Source of the DNA: Hymenolepis diminuta
Taxonomy: Eukaryota > Platyhelminthes > Cestoda > Cyclophyllidea > Hymenolepididae
Assembly: GCA_900708905.1 (NCBI GenBank)
Contig: CAADRB010000024.1
Coordinates: 1,150,723-1,214,722 of the forward strand
DNA length: 64,000 nucleotides
Direction of reading: 5' to 3'
The first letter of the stretch is position 1; each line of letters begins with the position of its first letter. Shown piece after piece: positions 49,701 through 61,400 of this stretch. The notes below the pieces were generated by a model. It saw nothing but the letters and a program-made list of their open reading frames with translations. It made no database searches and was not told the DNA's origin. The position numbers and the translations under genes are program-made.

Positions 49701-52700
49701 CAAGAATACATCTTAGTTAAAAAAATAATCACGAAGAAACGTAGAATATATTTATTATATGATCCTGCTAGTTTTATCATTGAAAGAAAAGACATTGCCA
49801 GTTTATACCAACTAACGGCTCTGTTACTCTAAAGATGGGAATGGCCCCATCGTCCAATCTTTTAAACTAGGTCACTTGGAGTGAATGCTCCTTCTACAAC
49901 CAGAAGAATTTGGACTGGATCTGATTAAACTAGTGCAAATAAAGGCACACTTTCGCTTTGAGAAATCAAAATTTATTACAACTCATCCTCATGACTTGAA
50001 AGACAAGTCCTTGCTGGACGCTCTCAGAAGATTCTAGGGACAAAGAGATCCCAGCAGAGAGTGAAACTATGCATTAATCTTGGTTTAAAAGCTTATCTTT
50101 CCCAAATTACCTTTTTCCTAAGCATTTACCTATGCATTTTCGGTCCATATAGTATTTTGATAAAAGAGGTTTAAATATTTAGGGTAGACGACCACACTCA
50201 TACTCACATTGGGCAAGTCTGAAGACTTCTTTGAGCATTCTACTTTGACCGAATTAATCCTTTGTGGATGGAAATGAGCGATTGTTCTCACTGGAAACTT
50301 CTGCAAATCCTGTTTGTTTGTTTGATTTAGCTGACCTCTACCTAGAAATGGGACAATGATAACACAGAAATGGTATAATCCAAGAAAACTCGTTACCTTG
50401 TTGCGAAATACGGAGAACTCACCGCTTAAGTTGGGTGTCATAGGTATACTCTCTGGTTTCATGAAATTTGTAACCGGTTGAGTGCTAGGAACCACATAGT
50501 TTGTCATGCGCTTATCTTGATATTGAGTTAAACTGGCCGTGCCACAGAAAGGTCCAAATTCTGCACCCATTGAATCACTTTTCCTTGAAAAGCATATAAC
50601 GGTATATTAATATTTAATTTCATATAAATAAATGTAATCTACTTAAAAGTTCGCCGTCAAGAATACATCAGAACAGTTTCTTTCTTTCTAAAATTGTGTC
50701 GAAATAAGATTTCCCAGATGGGATTAAAGAATCTCGACCCTGTGAGAGTTATGCTAAATTCTATATTTTCGATATGCTTCTAGAAGCTACATGTATAGAT
50801 AGATTGACTGTAGTATAAAACGCAAATAATTTAAATGCATTGTGCACTGTTGGCATCCGCGAAATCAGACGTCACGGGTTCAATGCACGATGATACACAT
50901 TTAGTAAGCGGAATATTTAACTTCATTGGTTAAGCTTGACCAATAAAGGGAGTTGTCTGAATTCAAATTTCTCATGAAAGAAGCTAGGTGATGCTGCCTC
51001 TTCAACCCCCTCCCCCTCCCCAAAAACCATGAGAGCCACTGGAAAATTCTTTACTAAATAGGCCTGGGAGATATGTTGAATCAATTCTGGTATCATATGG
51101 ACGACCATATAGAATAATCTCTCATAAAAGAGGCACACACAATAACAGCATTTCAATTTACAATGGGACATTCAATTACTAATAAATATATTTAGTTTAG
51201 GAACAAAAGCGTTAAACTAATCTAGAAAAGAAACTGAATAACAAACGATAAATTAGAAGAAAATAATGGAATCGCAAAGAATTAAGCAATATAAACATTT
51301 TAGGAAATTATGACAATATCTGAAAAAAGCGAACTGATGGTGAGCTGAGCAATCTAACTTCGATTGATAAAAGTGTCCATACTGACGTCGTTCATGATAG
51401 TTGGTCACCAGTTTTCTTCTGTTTACAAGAGACGATATAAACCTAACAACAGGTCAACAAAAAGATCTGAACATAAAAATAGATTACTGAAACAAACACG
51501 AAATGCTGCTTAATTGAACAAAAGTATAGACCTAAATCACCATTTTAATGACCTTCATCTTATAATGGATAGGCATAAATTGATTTGTTAAATCGATTTA
51601 ACTATCCATATAACTTCCTAATTTTTTTAATCATTGAATTACCAATAAGTGCGCAATCTTCATATATTTGGAAAGTTCTCCGGTAGATATCACTTTATTT
51701 CATACTCTTATAACTAATTTATTTAATTTATATATTAAATTTGTTATCTTTCTGAACAAACAAGAATGAAGTTTACCGACGACTATATTCTTTAGGGGAA
51801 CAGGGGCAAGAGCACTTTTATCTCCCCTTTCCTCCTCAGCGATTAACTTTCTGGTCCATATACCATCGTAATTAACATTCGATATCTCCGAAAAGGGATC
51901 ATAAACGTAACATAAGCCACAGAATTATTGTGAGAACAGTGCAGCCTTAGTATGATCTATCACCACGTAGGTGTGTTCTATGCGCAAATATGTGAGAACC
52001 CAGCACTTTTCGATAGGTGTTGAATTTTTTAAAATTTATGTGGTTTCATAGTTAAAATGTATATTTTAGGGGAAAAATATTTCCGAAATAAGCCAAAATA
52101 CATTAAAATTACTTAATCAAAATTCATTAAAGAACCAGCGCAAAATAAAACTGTGACATTGCATACGATTGATGAGAATCGTCATTCATAATAATGTATT
52201 AGATGGTATTATTTCAGTCATAGAATCGGTGAGACATCCTTTTATGCCTTTAAAATATGCTTTTTGTCTCTTCCTTCCACTATTCAATTTATTTGCTTAA
52301 ATGATTGTGAAATATTTTATTATATACTACATCATTTTTTCAATAGAAGAGGAGCTTTTTAATTGTCACGAAAATATTATCACAATTACCTCCATCGATT
52401 AAATTACGAAACGCTGTCTGATACTGAAAAAAAATTGGACTAATAATCTTGAATTATAACATAAAAATGAGCTAAATAAGAAAACATTATATACAAAACC
52501 ACAAATATATACTTATTGGTTTCCAATAGTGACGGCGACAACCGATCAGTTGTAGGATTTCCATGTCCCAGTTTGGATATCTTGGCAATATAAGGAGTAG
52601 GTCTACTACTGAACGTCTGATTAAATTGTAAGCAAGGAATTATCATTTCTTCTCTTTTCTCGCAAGCCGAGGCAGTCTTATAATATAACTGTGTCTGACC

Positions 52701-53383
52701 CCTAAAAGAGGATTCACTTCGGTCGACAGAACTGAAAGTGTCATCCTTAATATTATTCGCGTTGACGTTTCCTGACCAAGTCGTAACTTTATTCCACAGC
52801 TGCTTATTTGAATTCTCCAAACGCTGTACTGATTCGAATAAATTGTTCATTTTCATCTAGAAAATTAAAAATACCATTACTTTAAAAAATAACATTCAAA
52901 AAATTAAAAACTCCAAAATGTATACATTAAGATAGTCTAAGCCAGAATAAATTGCTATTTGACAGGAATGAGCATTGTAGAAGTTATTTGAAAAATTCAC
53001 TCTATTTCCATAATGGGAATTGTTGATGAATTTAGAATGGGAATTTTGTACACGTTGGGTAGTATGAGAATAATAGCCATTCAAAGGTTCCTGGTTGCTA
53101 TTCCAACTATATGCAGGGACTAAATCCTTTGAACTTTTAGCGTGTTGAACGTAGCAATCCCTGTGAAATTGAAATAAAATCATATTATGAAATAAAAACT
53201 CATAACGTGTATGATGATGACCAAAAGATTATAATTAAACTGAAATGATATTAATCATCACAAAGAAACTTACATTATACATAATAAATAGTATTAAAGA
53301 ATAAAATCCAATTGCCACGAGAAAATAAGGCCTTACTTAAAAGAGTGCCATTTAAAGTCCTCAACTTGATGATGCATATGCAT
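31729..53383 (-). CDS. RhoGEF (DH-domain) protein, Dbl family, no PH domain seen
   Basis: Twelve exons join in phase: 53337-53383 (plus 4 nt of 5' UTR), 52926-53160, 52513-52856, 50423-50583, 50208-50341, 49567-49690, 40642-40936, 36645-37592, 35035-35378, 34821-34951, 32052-32629 and 31729-31984. They give 1198 residues. The DH domain, which exchanges GDP for GTP on Rho GTPases, spans about residues 404-697: it starts ILLVMEELVNTESSYLRIL and includes LLAPVQRLPRYRLLVQKM (629-646), the family's signature helix. About 65 residues of low complexity (480-544) interrupt it. No PH domain follows; the C-terminal half is Ser/Thr/Arg/Asn-rich. Residues 1-400 are Asn/Ser-rich and unrecognised. Phase agreement supports linking the 49.6-53.4 kb exons to the DH exons across an 8.6-kb intron, but transcript evidence is absent. 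Exon 10 may instead read to a stop at 34800. Exon 11 may instead begin at 32597, but that acceptor fits only another upstream phase. Confidence 0.7.
32630..34820. other. RhoGEF intron 10, with a plus-strand exon-like frame
   Basis: A 2.2-kb intron. On the opposite strand, TTCTCTCCAG at 33342-33351 is followed by ATGCGTAG and an open frame to 33564 (MRSLIPPARKFRRYPL at its start). No matching downstream donor or partner exon was found. The rest is A/T-rich, with nothing recognised. Confidence 0.3.
35584..35643 (+). repeat. tRNA-like fragment in RhoGEF intron 8
   Basis: GCTAGTTAATATGCTCG (A-box-like) is followed about 35 nt later by GGATTCAATGCCC (B-box-like). The two are spaced as in tRNA genes, but pairing of the acceptor stem is absent. 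Confidence 0.3.
36645..37592 (-). CDS. RhoGEF exon 8: most of the DH domain, with insertion
   Basis: The exon opens with RLFPATVDELCKLHRDSC, the DH helix that follows the first conserved region. A His/Ser/Asn-rich insertion follows. The core then resumes at FTVLLEMVEG, and SPLFKLYTRYLSEFSGSIQM, SYLLAPVQRLPRYRLLVQKM and LKRADDELHKILVELDEMMD give the expected remaining helices. The reading frame is open for 315 codons. Both boundaries are canonical (acceptor TTCTCTTTAG, donor GTAAGT). Confidence 0.85.
37593..40641. other. RhoGEF intron 7, with LTR fragment and GC-richer block
   Basis: A 3-kb intron. It holds an LTR-like fragment (38940-39090), a possible decayed reverse-transcriptase snippet just after it (39180-39330) and a block of higher G/C content around 40380-40560 with open frames on both strands but no recognisable product. 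A plus-strand open frame at 38325-38678 has no recognised domain and no splice context. Confidence 0.35.
38940..39090 (+). repeat. LTR fragment of the gypsy family
   Basis: It begins TGTGGGGTTCAC, and CCAATCAGCA follows at 39055-39064, 115 nt later, exactly the spacing in the LTR at 11852. The sequence next to the motif (TCAAGATCCCTGCAG) matches the minus-strand copy near 54690 (TCAAAACCCCTGCAG). No internal element sequence accompanies it, so it is a solo or truncated LTR. Confidence 0.6.
40642..40936 (-). CDS. RhoGEF exon 7: start of the DH domain
   Basis: After a Ser/Thr-rich lead (FWNVDSSLESSTESSS) the frame reads ILLVMEELVNTESSYLRIL and then FLVLRDEIFAPNWRPDRHKF, the first conserved DH region. 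The donor GTAAGT at 40641 leaves phase 2 and joins exon 8 exactly. The acceptor at 40937 (TTAG after TTTTCATTCC) is inferred; it leaves the 2-nt start that exon 6 needs. Confidence 0.75.
44712..45082 (+). repeat. Possible solo LTR or TRIM-like element
   Basis: A G/C-richer island begins TGTCCCCCAAAAG and can be read to end ...CTAGACAACA, giving TG...CA termini. Inside lie CTCTATAAGTA (TATA-like, near 44858) and AATAAAATCCTCC (poly(A)-like, near 44995), in LTR order. There is no adjacent purine tract, primer-binding site or second copy in the window. Borders are guesses. Confidence 0.35.
45232..45305 (-). repeat. tRNA-like SINE head in RhoGEF intron 6
   Basis: On the minus strand: GAGCGACCAACTTGG (A-box-like) and, about 40 nt later, GGGCTCAAAAC (B-box-like, 45242-45232). 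It resembles the element at 4186 in layout and the GCATGT stretch after the A box. It is not an intact tRNA. Confidence 0.3.
46921..46975 (+). repeat. Dispersed repeat copy 5
   Basis: AATTATACCTCTTAAGAGAA followed by AGTGGATAGCTCAATAAT, closely matching copy 1 (898-950). It lies in RhoGEF intron 6. Confidence 0.45.
50584..52512. other. RhoGEF intron 3, no gene seen
   Basis: A 1.9-kb A/T-rich intron. A B-box-like GGGTTCAATGCAC sits at 50876-50888. Nothing else was recognised; the open frame at 50923-51171 (minus) lacks splice context and domain signature. Confidence 0.35.
52513..53383 (-). CDS. N-terminal exons 1-3 assigned to the RhoGEF gene
   Basis: Exon 1 begins MHMHHQVEDFKW four bases after an acceptor-like TTTTGTTTAG. 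Exon 2 is Asn/Ser/Tyr-rich (...NNSHYGNRVNFSNNFYNAHS). Exon 3 begins MKMNNLFESVQRLENSN, a short possible coiled coil. Introns are 176 and 69 nt. No domain is recognised. These exons could form a separate small gene, but no stop is met and the phases run on into 50.5, 50.3, 49.6 and 40.9 kb. Confidence 0.55.
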
Positions 53384-55482
53384 ATATCTAAACAAAATAA
53401 TAGGTAAAATAAATTGCATCTTACTAATTTTATTCAATAATATTACATTTTATTTGTATTTTAATAATTAATTTGAAATTTAAACATTATAAAACATTTG
53501 ACAGATATTTTTCGCATCAGTAATTCAGGTATTTTACACCAATAAATTTCTTGTTCTTGTTTTGCACGTAAAGTTTTCGTATTAATGGAACTCCTATTTA
53601 CTTACTGCAAAGGAAAAATACTGGATTTTTATGTTTACTTCTGATTTATTTATTTATATTCGGTGCATTTATTCATTGGGCACCTAAATTCATTATATTT
53701 ACTTAGAAGTAAACGTGTAATTTTTTGAAGGTAGGGGCGTTTGCAGTGGAAAATAAAAATTTTCAGGACTTTAAAAATTCTTGAGTTTCCAATTTTCCGG
53801 TCTCAATATTGTATTTATTTCAAACTGTCTTACGTTCTCAGGAACCGATGTGTTTACTTTTAGATTCACTTTATTAAAAAATATATGAGGGAAAATGTAT
53901 ATTGCATCTATTTCGAATGGTCTAATTGCTTATTCTAAATAAAATCCAATAATGAATGGTGAAGTGACTTCAAATTGTAAAATTCAAAACGACAACAGGA
54001 AGTAGAATTTGATCAGACTATAAACAAAGGAAAAATGTTTCTTCCCACTTAATTAACCTCATTAGACTCCTCATTAATATTAACATTATATGCCCATCAC
54101 CTGAAATGCACTTCTGTATTTAACTTTTCACGAAATTGTTAAGGTGCCTCTCTTATAAGCTATAAGAATACAGAATTGATGTAACATGTTGTAATAATTA
54201 AATACGAATTTGAATTTACGTGTGATCTGTCCCGTTAGTTTAGTTTTTTTACTACAAGTGAAGAAAAAATTATGTATTATAAACTAAATTTAAAAATATA
54301 TGCCATATTTTCATAACTCTTTTAAGAACTCCTATCTGAAAGAAGTGTGAGTGTCATTCGTATGAAAAATCCCGAAAATGAAAATGATAATTCAATAATT
54401 TTCTTTAGCTTGTTGCGGATGCCACATTAGTAAGCCTTTTTGCCAGCTAAGTAATCCCCCTAAGCAGTCTAAATACCGTCTAGCAGAGTCTTCTATTACA
54501 AATTTACTCCCGAAATTAGCTAGGTGACACCCAAAGCAGCGAGAACAGGAAAAGTGTTGAGTGGAGAAGGTTTATTAATCTGTAAGCAATGAAACAGTAG
54601 GAATTTATTATGTGGACAGAGCTCCGCATGAGTGGCTGCCCACAGACTTAGTCCTTGAATACAAACAACGATGCCCTGCAGGGGTTTTGAGTGCTGATTG
54701 GCTGAGGAGGCCTCTACACGTGAACTCCACAAGTTTCTATTAGAAAATATAAATTTAGTTTTTCATTTTCAGGTTAAATAGAAAAATATCCATGAGTGCA
54801 AATGGGAATAAATGCCTATTAAATAAATAGTATTAAAATAAACCTCAAAACATTGTTTATCTTTTGGTAAAACAATAAATTTATCTAATCTATATTAAGT
54901 TAGGGCTGAAGTTGTTCTTACGAGTAACAAACAATAGTGCCTTGTTTGCGTTGTCGTCATAAATTATGCTGTACCGACGAATCAAATCCCAGGAAATTTA
55001 CTGAAATATCAATTGCCCATTAAGATTTACATATATCAATATAATTAAATTTAGATCACATCATGATATTAAACTTTTATATAATTATGCAACATTTATA
55101 AAAAAGGAATTTGTAGGCAGCAAATTTATCGAATTGTAATATTTTTTCTTATGCAATTTTAAGAATGTCATAAAAAATTCCTGCAAGTGTTGAACTAATT
55201 CGCAATTCAGCAAACAACCTTGATGATACAAAACCTTTAAGGTCGTGCTTTTTCATTGGTCGAGACTGATTCGTCACTTATAAACCGATAGTTTTTTCAG
55301 AAGAGTGTCTTGAGTAATTGTCCCTCGTGAAAGATGGAGGTTGATTTTTCTGTTTCACTTAACGCTTAACCCAACTTAACTTTATTGCCTAATGTTTTCT
55401 TCGCTTGATTTTCATTTTTAACCTACTCACGCATACCCCCGTTTATTATTTATCGTTATCTATTTAATCCTCGTTCTAGGAA
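53384..55482. promoter_or_regulatory. Head-to-head spacer between RhoGEF and PLA2G6 genes
   Basis: These 2.1 kb must contain both promoters. A gypsy-family LTR fragment occupies 54520-54731. Just before each start codon lies an acceptor-like site: TTTTGTTTAG four bases before the RhoGEF ATG and CCTCGTTCTAG three bases before the PLA2G6 ATG at 55483. No TATA or named element was assigned. Confidence 0.45.
54520..54731 (-). repeat. LTR fragment of the gypsy family, minus orientation
   Basis: On the minus strand it begins TGTGGAGTTCAC (54731-54720). CCAATCAGCA follows at 54701-54692, only 30 nt on against 115 nt in the other two copies, so about 85 nt are missing. Downstream are TTAATAAACC (poly(A)-like) and a pyrimidine-rich tail. 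The family match comes from the start, the motif and the shared CCCTGCAG. Confidence 0.55.
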
Positions 55483-58400
55483 ATGTCTCGTCTGGGAACC
55501 TTTGTAACCAATTTCGTAAAGACAGCTCTTTATACCATTCAACCAAGTAAAGTTGAAGAATACCCCTATGAACAATATGCAGCTGATTTTTACCTGTAAG
55601 GCTATACCTTTATATATCAACTTAATTCTAAAATAGATGTGAACGAGTGCAAGAGCTCTATCACTCTTTCATATTCTATAAAATTGCAAATTACTTCGAA
55701 ATGATCTATATTCCACCTGCGCCTTCACTTGACACTCCTTCAAAGGAACGTAGAGTCTTCAGGTTAGAAATCATTTTCATTTTCTTATCAGATTTTTGCA
55801 GCCTCTTCCGTTTTCAAGGCGATGTCAATGAGGGACTGGTCCTATTCGCAAGATTCGCTGAAATTTTCCAGCAATTGACTAGGATCTGTGCTGTGTATGA
55901 TGTGAAAGTTGACAAAGCCTGGTTGAAGAAGGTTACTTCATTATCCAGGCGTAATCCGAAATGGACTCTTGCTCATCTCGCTGCTGCGATGGACTTCGCG
56001 GAAGCTTTTCAACATCGCCAAATTACAGTGTAAGTTTATTAGTTTATTTGTATTTAACTGATTACGCTATCTTTTAACCATGACTACATCATTGAGTCGT
56101 TTTGTTATAGTACCGAATGAAAGAGTACTATTCTAAATATTTCACTCCTTTTCTGATTGTACTTTATGCGGCTGTGATTTGTGATGTTAAATTACTTACT
56201 TATCAGTGAGAACATATTTTGAGCCTTTTTGCTAATAGGTTTAAATAGGGGCTTTCCCTAAATAGAGAAAATTCCTTGTTACATTATTTGAAATTCTTTG
56301 GGTAATATTTTCCTAGCTAATTTTTCCATGTGCTTAGAGAACAGTCCGAATTTTAACCTTTATGATTAATGGGCAATAGTTTTTACTTGGTATTTTTGTT
56401 AATTTGTTATTGTTAAAAAATTAATAGGCCTTTAGGGCTAGATTTTCGTCTCCTCTTCTATTATTTAGTTATCTTAGTCATTTGCTGACGATTTCTCAAA
56501 ATTTCCATTATTAATATGTCAGTTTATGCTGATATGCAAACAAAATTTATTTTTCTCTCAATTTCAGTAACTAGTTAAATTAGTTAAATTAACTTTTAAA
56601 ATATTTTTTATTCTAAATTTAAGTTCCTTTATTTTAATACATATGGAAATGTGTAGATATACAGTTTGGTTTTTCATTGATATTATATGTCCTCATTTGC
56701 TCCTGTCTATCAAATATTTGCTCATATAATCGCTTGACGTGTCAGCCAACTTGTCTGAATTCAGACATCTGTTAGCGGTTATATTTTACTCAGATCCAGT
56801 TAAAAATTATGGTTATCAAATTTATATGATGTATTTCAATTTCAATATATAAATTGAATAGAATAAAATATTTTTATAATCTCAGGGATTTTTTTCGAAA
56901 AATGGAATATATTTGCTTCTGTATAATAGCCAGTTATATATTACCAATTTCAGATTTTATGGTGGCTTTCCAAGTCGTATTCCGGGGTAGTTTTTTTCTT
57001 CCCTAGTTTTGTTTAAGGACGTCAGTTATGTTCTTGTCAGTAAAAAGTGTTCTCCCTCCTATCTCATAGTTCCAAAAGGAGCTAATTTGAAATTCTCGAT
57101 CGAATTCTGGTCACTCAAATCGCAGGCAGATGCATCGGTGTCTTTATTTCTCTAAAATTCTTAGAATTCGACGCTTATACTTACTATTTTCTTGCAATTA
57201 TTAGTTGGACCTGGCTTCCAACAAACATTAGACTTGCTTTACTTTCCTCCCTTAAAAGCAAAACTTAATACTAAGCAATCTATATTTGAGAATAAATGGA
57301 ACTAGAGATCGTTTTTCATTTTACTGTTTGGTTCCACGTATTAGACAGGATTTCTTTATATGTTATAAAATTTGCTCTTATTAAACTCCTTAATATTAGT
57401 TCATCTTCATCGTCATAACCTAATTTTCTAATCAAAAGATCATCAAAATCCGACGTTTTAATTATTAATCAGTTTTTATTTAAAATAAATCATAATTGCG
57501 TACATAACACTTGAATTCTCTCGAAACTCCCTCGAAAATTTATACTAGAACCTGTAGCGTCGAGTTTCACTTGACGATTTAGTGTCGATCTGAACATTTA
57601 CTTCCGTGCAATGAATCATTTTCGTCTTTGTGGTCAAACATCATGACGTGCTCTGGAACATCTATGCAGAAAGTTAGTAAGTTGCAGATACCGTAATACT
57701 CTTGAAACATTAAGAGGATATTAAAGAGAATAACTTAATTTCTCAAACTGGCTCTTTCTTTAAGTAGATGTATTACCATGATTTTAAAAATTAGAATAAC
57801 GATTTCAGTCGATTTCATCATATTTTAAAATAGTAAACTTAGTATAGAGAATACTAATATCACAATTCAAGTTCTTTATTGCCGATGATAGTGTTTTAAG
57901 ATCGTTACCTTAAATGTATCTTGCTGTGAAACTGTCTGTGCTGACTATATGAATGGGCTGGCATCGTGGCCTTAGCAATTAAGGGTCAACTTCTCTCATT
58001 TCCTAGTTACCAAGTGATTCATCACTTTAAAAGACACCACCACATGAAAAAAATGTTAAATAAGTAGTTCTCTTATATTGTTAAATGCCTCATTCGTCCA
58101 CCTACCGCATTAAGAACGTGATAGAATATAAAGGTGTTGTAGACTAGCTCTCATATTGGGTGAGTAAGTCACATGTTTATGTAGTACGGTTCGAGGGTAT
58201 CTGAGAAATCAGTAAATTTTCTTAAATGTTCATAAGCGGAAGTTAGTTATTGAGCTTGTGTTCCGCAATTAGCCGAAGTTGATTTCTTTATGTCTCTAGT
58301 CTGTAGTTAGTTTATTCCATATCCGTGATTTGTTCACGGTTTCTACTCGGTTTTCTGCCGTCTTCGCACAGTTCTAAGTAAAAATCAACCTTTAAGCGGC

Positions 58401-61400
58401 TTATCGACTTTCCTTTTTATTGACTTTTTCTCTCCTACTTAAGTACAATTTCGGCTTTCTTCTAGTCACAAGGCTGTTGCTTCCTTTCTGGTCTTCCGAC
58501 TCTGTCACATTTCTATCTATTGGTAGCTGAATTTATGTAAATGAAAAGCACACTAGGTCCGTCACTTTGGCGTCTTCTAGAACTAGCGTTTCTCCTACCG
58601 TACACCCTTTTTGTTGGAAGTATTCACTTCTACTGAGTCCTCACAAAGAAAACGAAATTAAGAGCTCTGAGTATTAATCCATACTGTAATATGAATAATG
58701 TCCGTCTGGTCCGCCATTCTGGTTAGCTCTTCGCTTTTTCTTCCCGCTTTTCAAATTATACTTTTTACTCAAATTTAAACTCAATTGTATTAATTTACAC
58801 TCAAATTTACATTAACTGATTGTGTTTTCTTTTCTTCTGACGAAAATTTTAGCCACTTGAATGAAGCAGATGAAGACACTGGAGAGACACCACTTCATGT
58901 AGCTGTGAAGGCAGAAAGCGCGAAGACTGTCCAGGCACTCCTCGCTCTACCAGAAACAAAACTGGATGTCTGTGATCATGCTGGAAACACAATTCTCCAC
59001 TCAGCAGTTGGTCTCAGCTCTCTGGAACTACTTAAGGTAAGCCATCGAAATTTAATCAATTAGAAATTTCACTTGCTCCAGATGAACCTTGCAAGTATTG
59101 TCTATGATGGAAAGGTCATTCCTTATTCCTTTGTCGTCTCGTTGATTTTGTAGTAGGAGATCTTTTGCTTGTTTTCTTCATTTTCTTTTTTAATTTCTTA
59201 GTAACTGATCTCCATTCTTTCAGCCAAGGAAAAACAAAAGACGATCAATTTTATTTCCATTTATTCCATCTTTTGTTTTGCGGGAATAAAAGCCAGCATT
59301 AATATTATTTAAAACCAAGAAATAAGTGAGGAGTTTTAGCCTTATCTTTTATTAACAAGAAATTTATTAGCCTTTCACGGTGGCTAGGCATAAAGAAAAC
59401 TTAATACCAATTTCTCCTGTTTGGCCTACCCTAAGCTGAGACTACAATTCACCGTCAGTACGAATGTTGTATGCTTGTATTTATCTTCATGAGAGCCAGG
59501 TAATAAATTGAAATTTTTCTCGAGATTCGAATTTACCACTTGGACTTTTATCAATTTACTTATTATGGGTGATTAAGGCTATCGCCTTATATTATTTCAT
59601 GAAAGAATTAAATAACGAAGTGTTAAGATTCTGATTCACTAATAATTTACTTTCTTTCCATTTTCACTACTATGTTAAGAGAGAGGAGGTGGTTGAGACA
59701 AACAGAAGTCCTTGAAGATGTAGAAAGATCATGAGTGGCTGACGGTTCAGTTGGCGAAGCGGAGTAAGGTATGTTTACCACTAGGAATAACGTAAACTGC
59801 TGGATGCATATGCGAACCTCATGGAAATGTTGAGTGTTGTAGGATAATGCGACGGTAGTAATAAGTACCTCAAATATAAACGAATTGAGGATTCATGAAG
59901 GTTCTGCATAGGAAGCTGAGTTTGTATAAAGTGATCTAGCTCTCCAGTTTCTACAGGCAATGCGCTGCAATGTGTTGAAGGTAGTCAACCCCCTCCGTGT
60001 AGGAAAAAATGTTTTTGAAAATAGGGAATCCGGCATTTGAAAAAGTGTTATGATTTTATTTATGACTTTAGTTTCAGCATAGCTTCTGGTTCTATAACTT
60101 GATTAGGTTGAATTAATTAGATTTCAGTTTCATAAATATTTTGTCCGAAAGAAACTGTATCGAATGAATTCAAGGGGTGGTGTCGAAAAGGCCCGAATTG
60201 TTTGTGGATGTCCTCTATTTTGATTCTATATTCCCTAAATTTTCGTTTTGTAAGGTGTTAATGTCAAAACACAACATATTTACTATGGAAATTTAATTAC
60301 AACTTTGCAGCAATTACTTCCCTTCCTTAAGCGTCTCGCATATATAAATTCCTGAAACACTTGAAAATGCTTCGAGTTTGAAACAGTGTAGCGTATAAAG
60401 ATAACTGATTTGAAAATGCTTTTTTGTATACATGCTATGCATTTGATATCTATTAAAATATAACCTTTGAAATAATACGCTTTTATTATTCGCTTTTTTA
60501 CATTGAGTTTATGAGTATATCAGGACTCCAATGACTTTTGCTTCTTCCAGTAGGATTTCATTAGACTAAATATGCTTAAATTTTACTGGGAGGGTAAACA
60601 TGGAGTCTCAGGAACGTGGATCAATTTACGTCAACTTACCTTTGGTGGAGTTATTCTAGATAAAATCTAAATGAATGTGTTGTCTAAATGAAACAGACAT
60701 TTTACCATTTCATACTAGTCTAAACAATTAATCTAAATTCTCTTAACATGCATCTATCAGCAAAAGACGGGGTTTATGCAAGTGTCATTTTTTGTCAATT
60801 ATCCTGAATTACAATGAGCGTTTACCTATTCCACCAACAAAGCTGCTGCTAAGTTGTACACCACCGAAATTATTGCAAAATCTTGAGATCCTCACCTCAT
60901 AATCTGATTCTTCCCATAGTCAGACGCTTTTCCGTGATTAATATTTGTTTTTTCTTTCTTCCGTAATATTAATAGTAATAATAATAATAGGTGGTAGTGG
61001 GTAATGAAAATTGTGGTAAGACAGCATTTAATCAAGGTTCATTACACGTATACACGACTAGGTATGATCCAATACCTGTAAACAATTGGAATTTTCTACT
61101 TTTGTTGAAATAATTTCATTTTCCATTACCCACACATACTTTGGCGTCAGTGTCTTGCACATTTATCACGTGTGCTTAATGGTGATTAAATGGATACGCG
61201 TTTCACCTTGTGATCCTCTTATTTAGAAGTCTCTGCACGAGAACCTCTGTACTACTTATCCTCTGTTAATTCAAGGCTTTCTTGATCTCTCCGAATGGTG
61301 ATTTCTGTCGGTAGGTAGTCGCTCAAATAGTGTTTAACATCAAGTACTCATTTTTTTCTTCCATACTCTTCAGGTCCTATTTCCATACACAGGATTTCAT

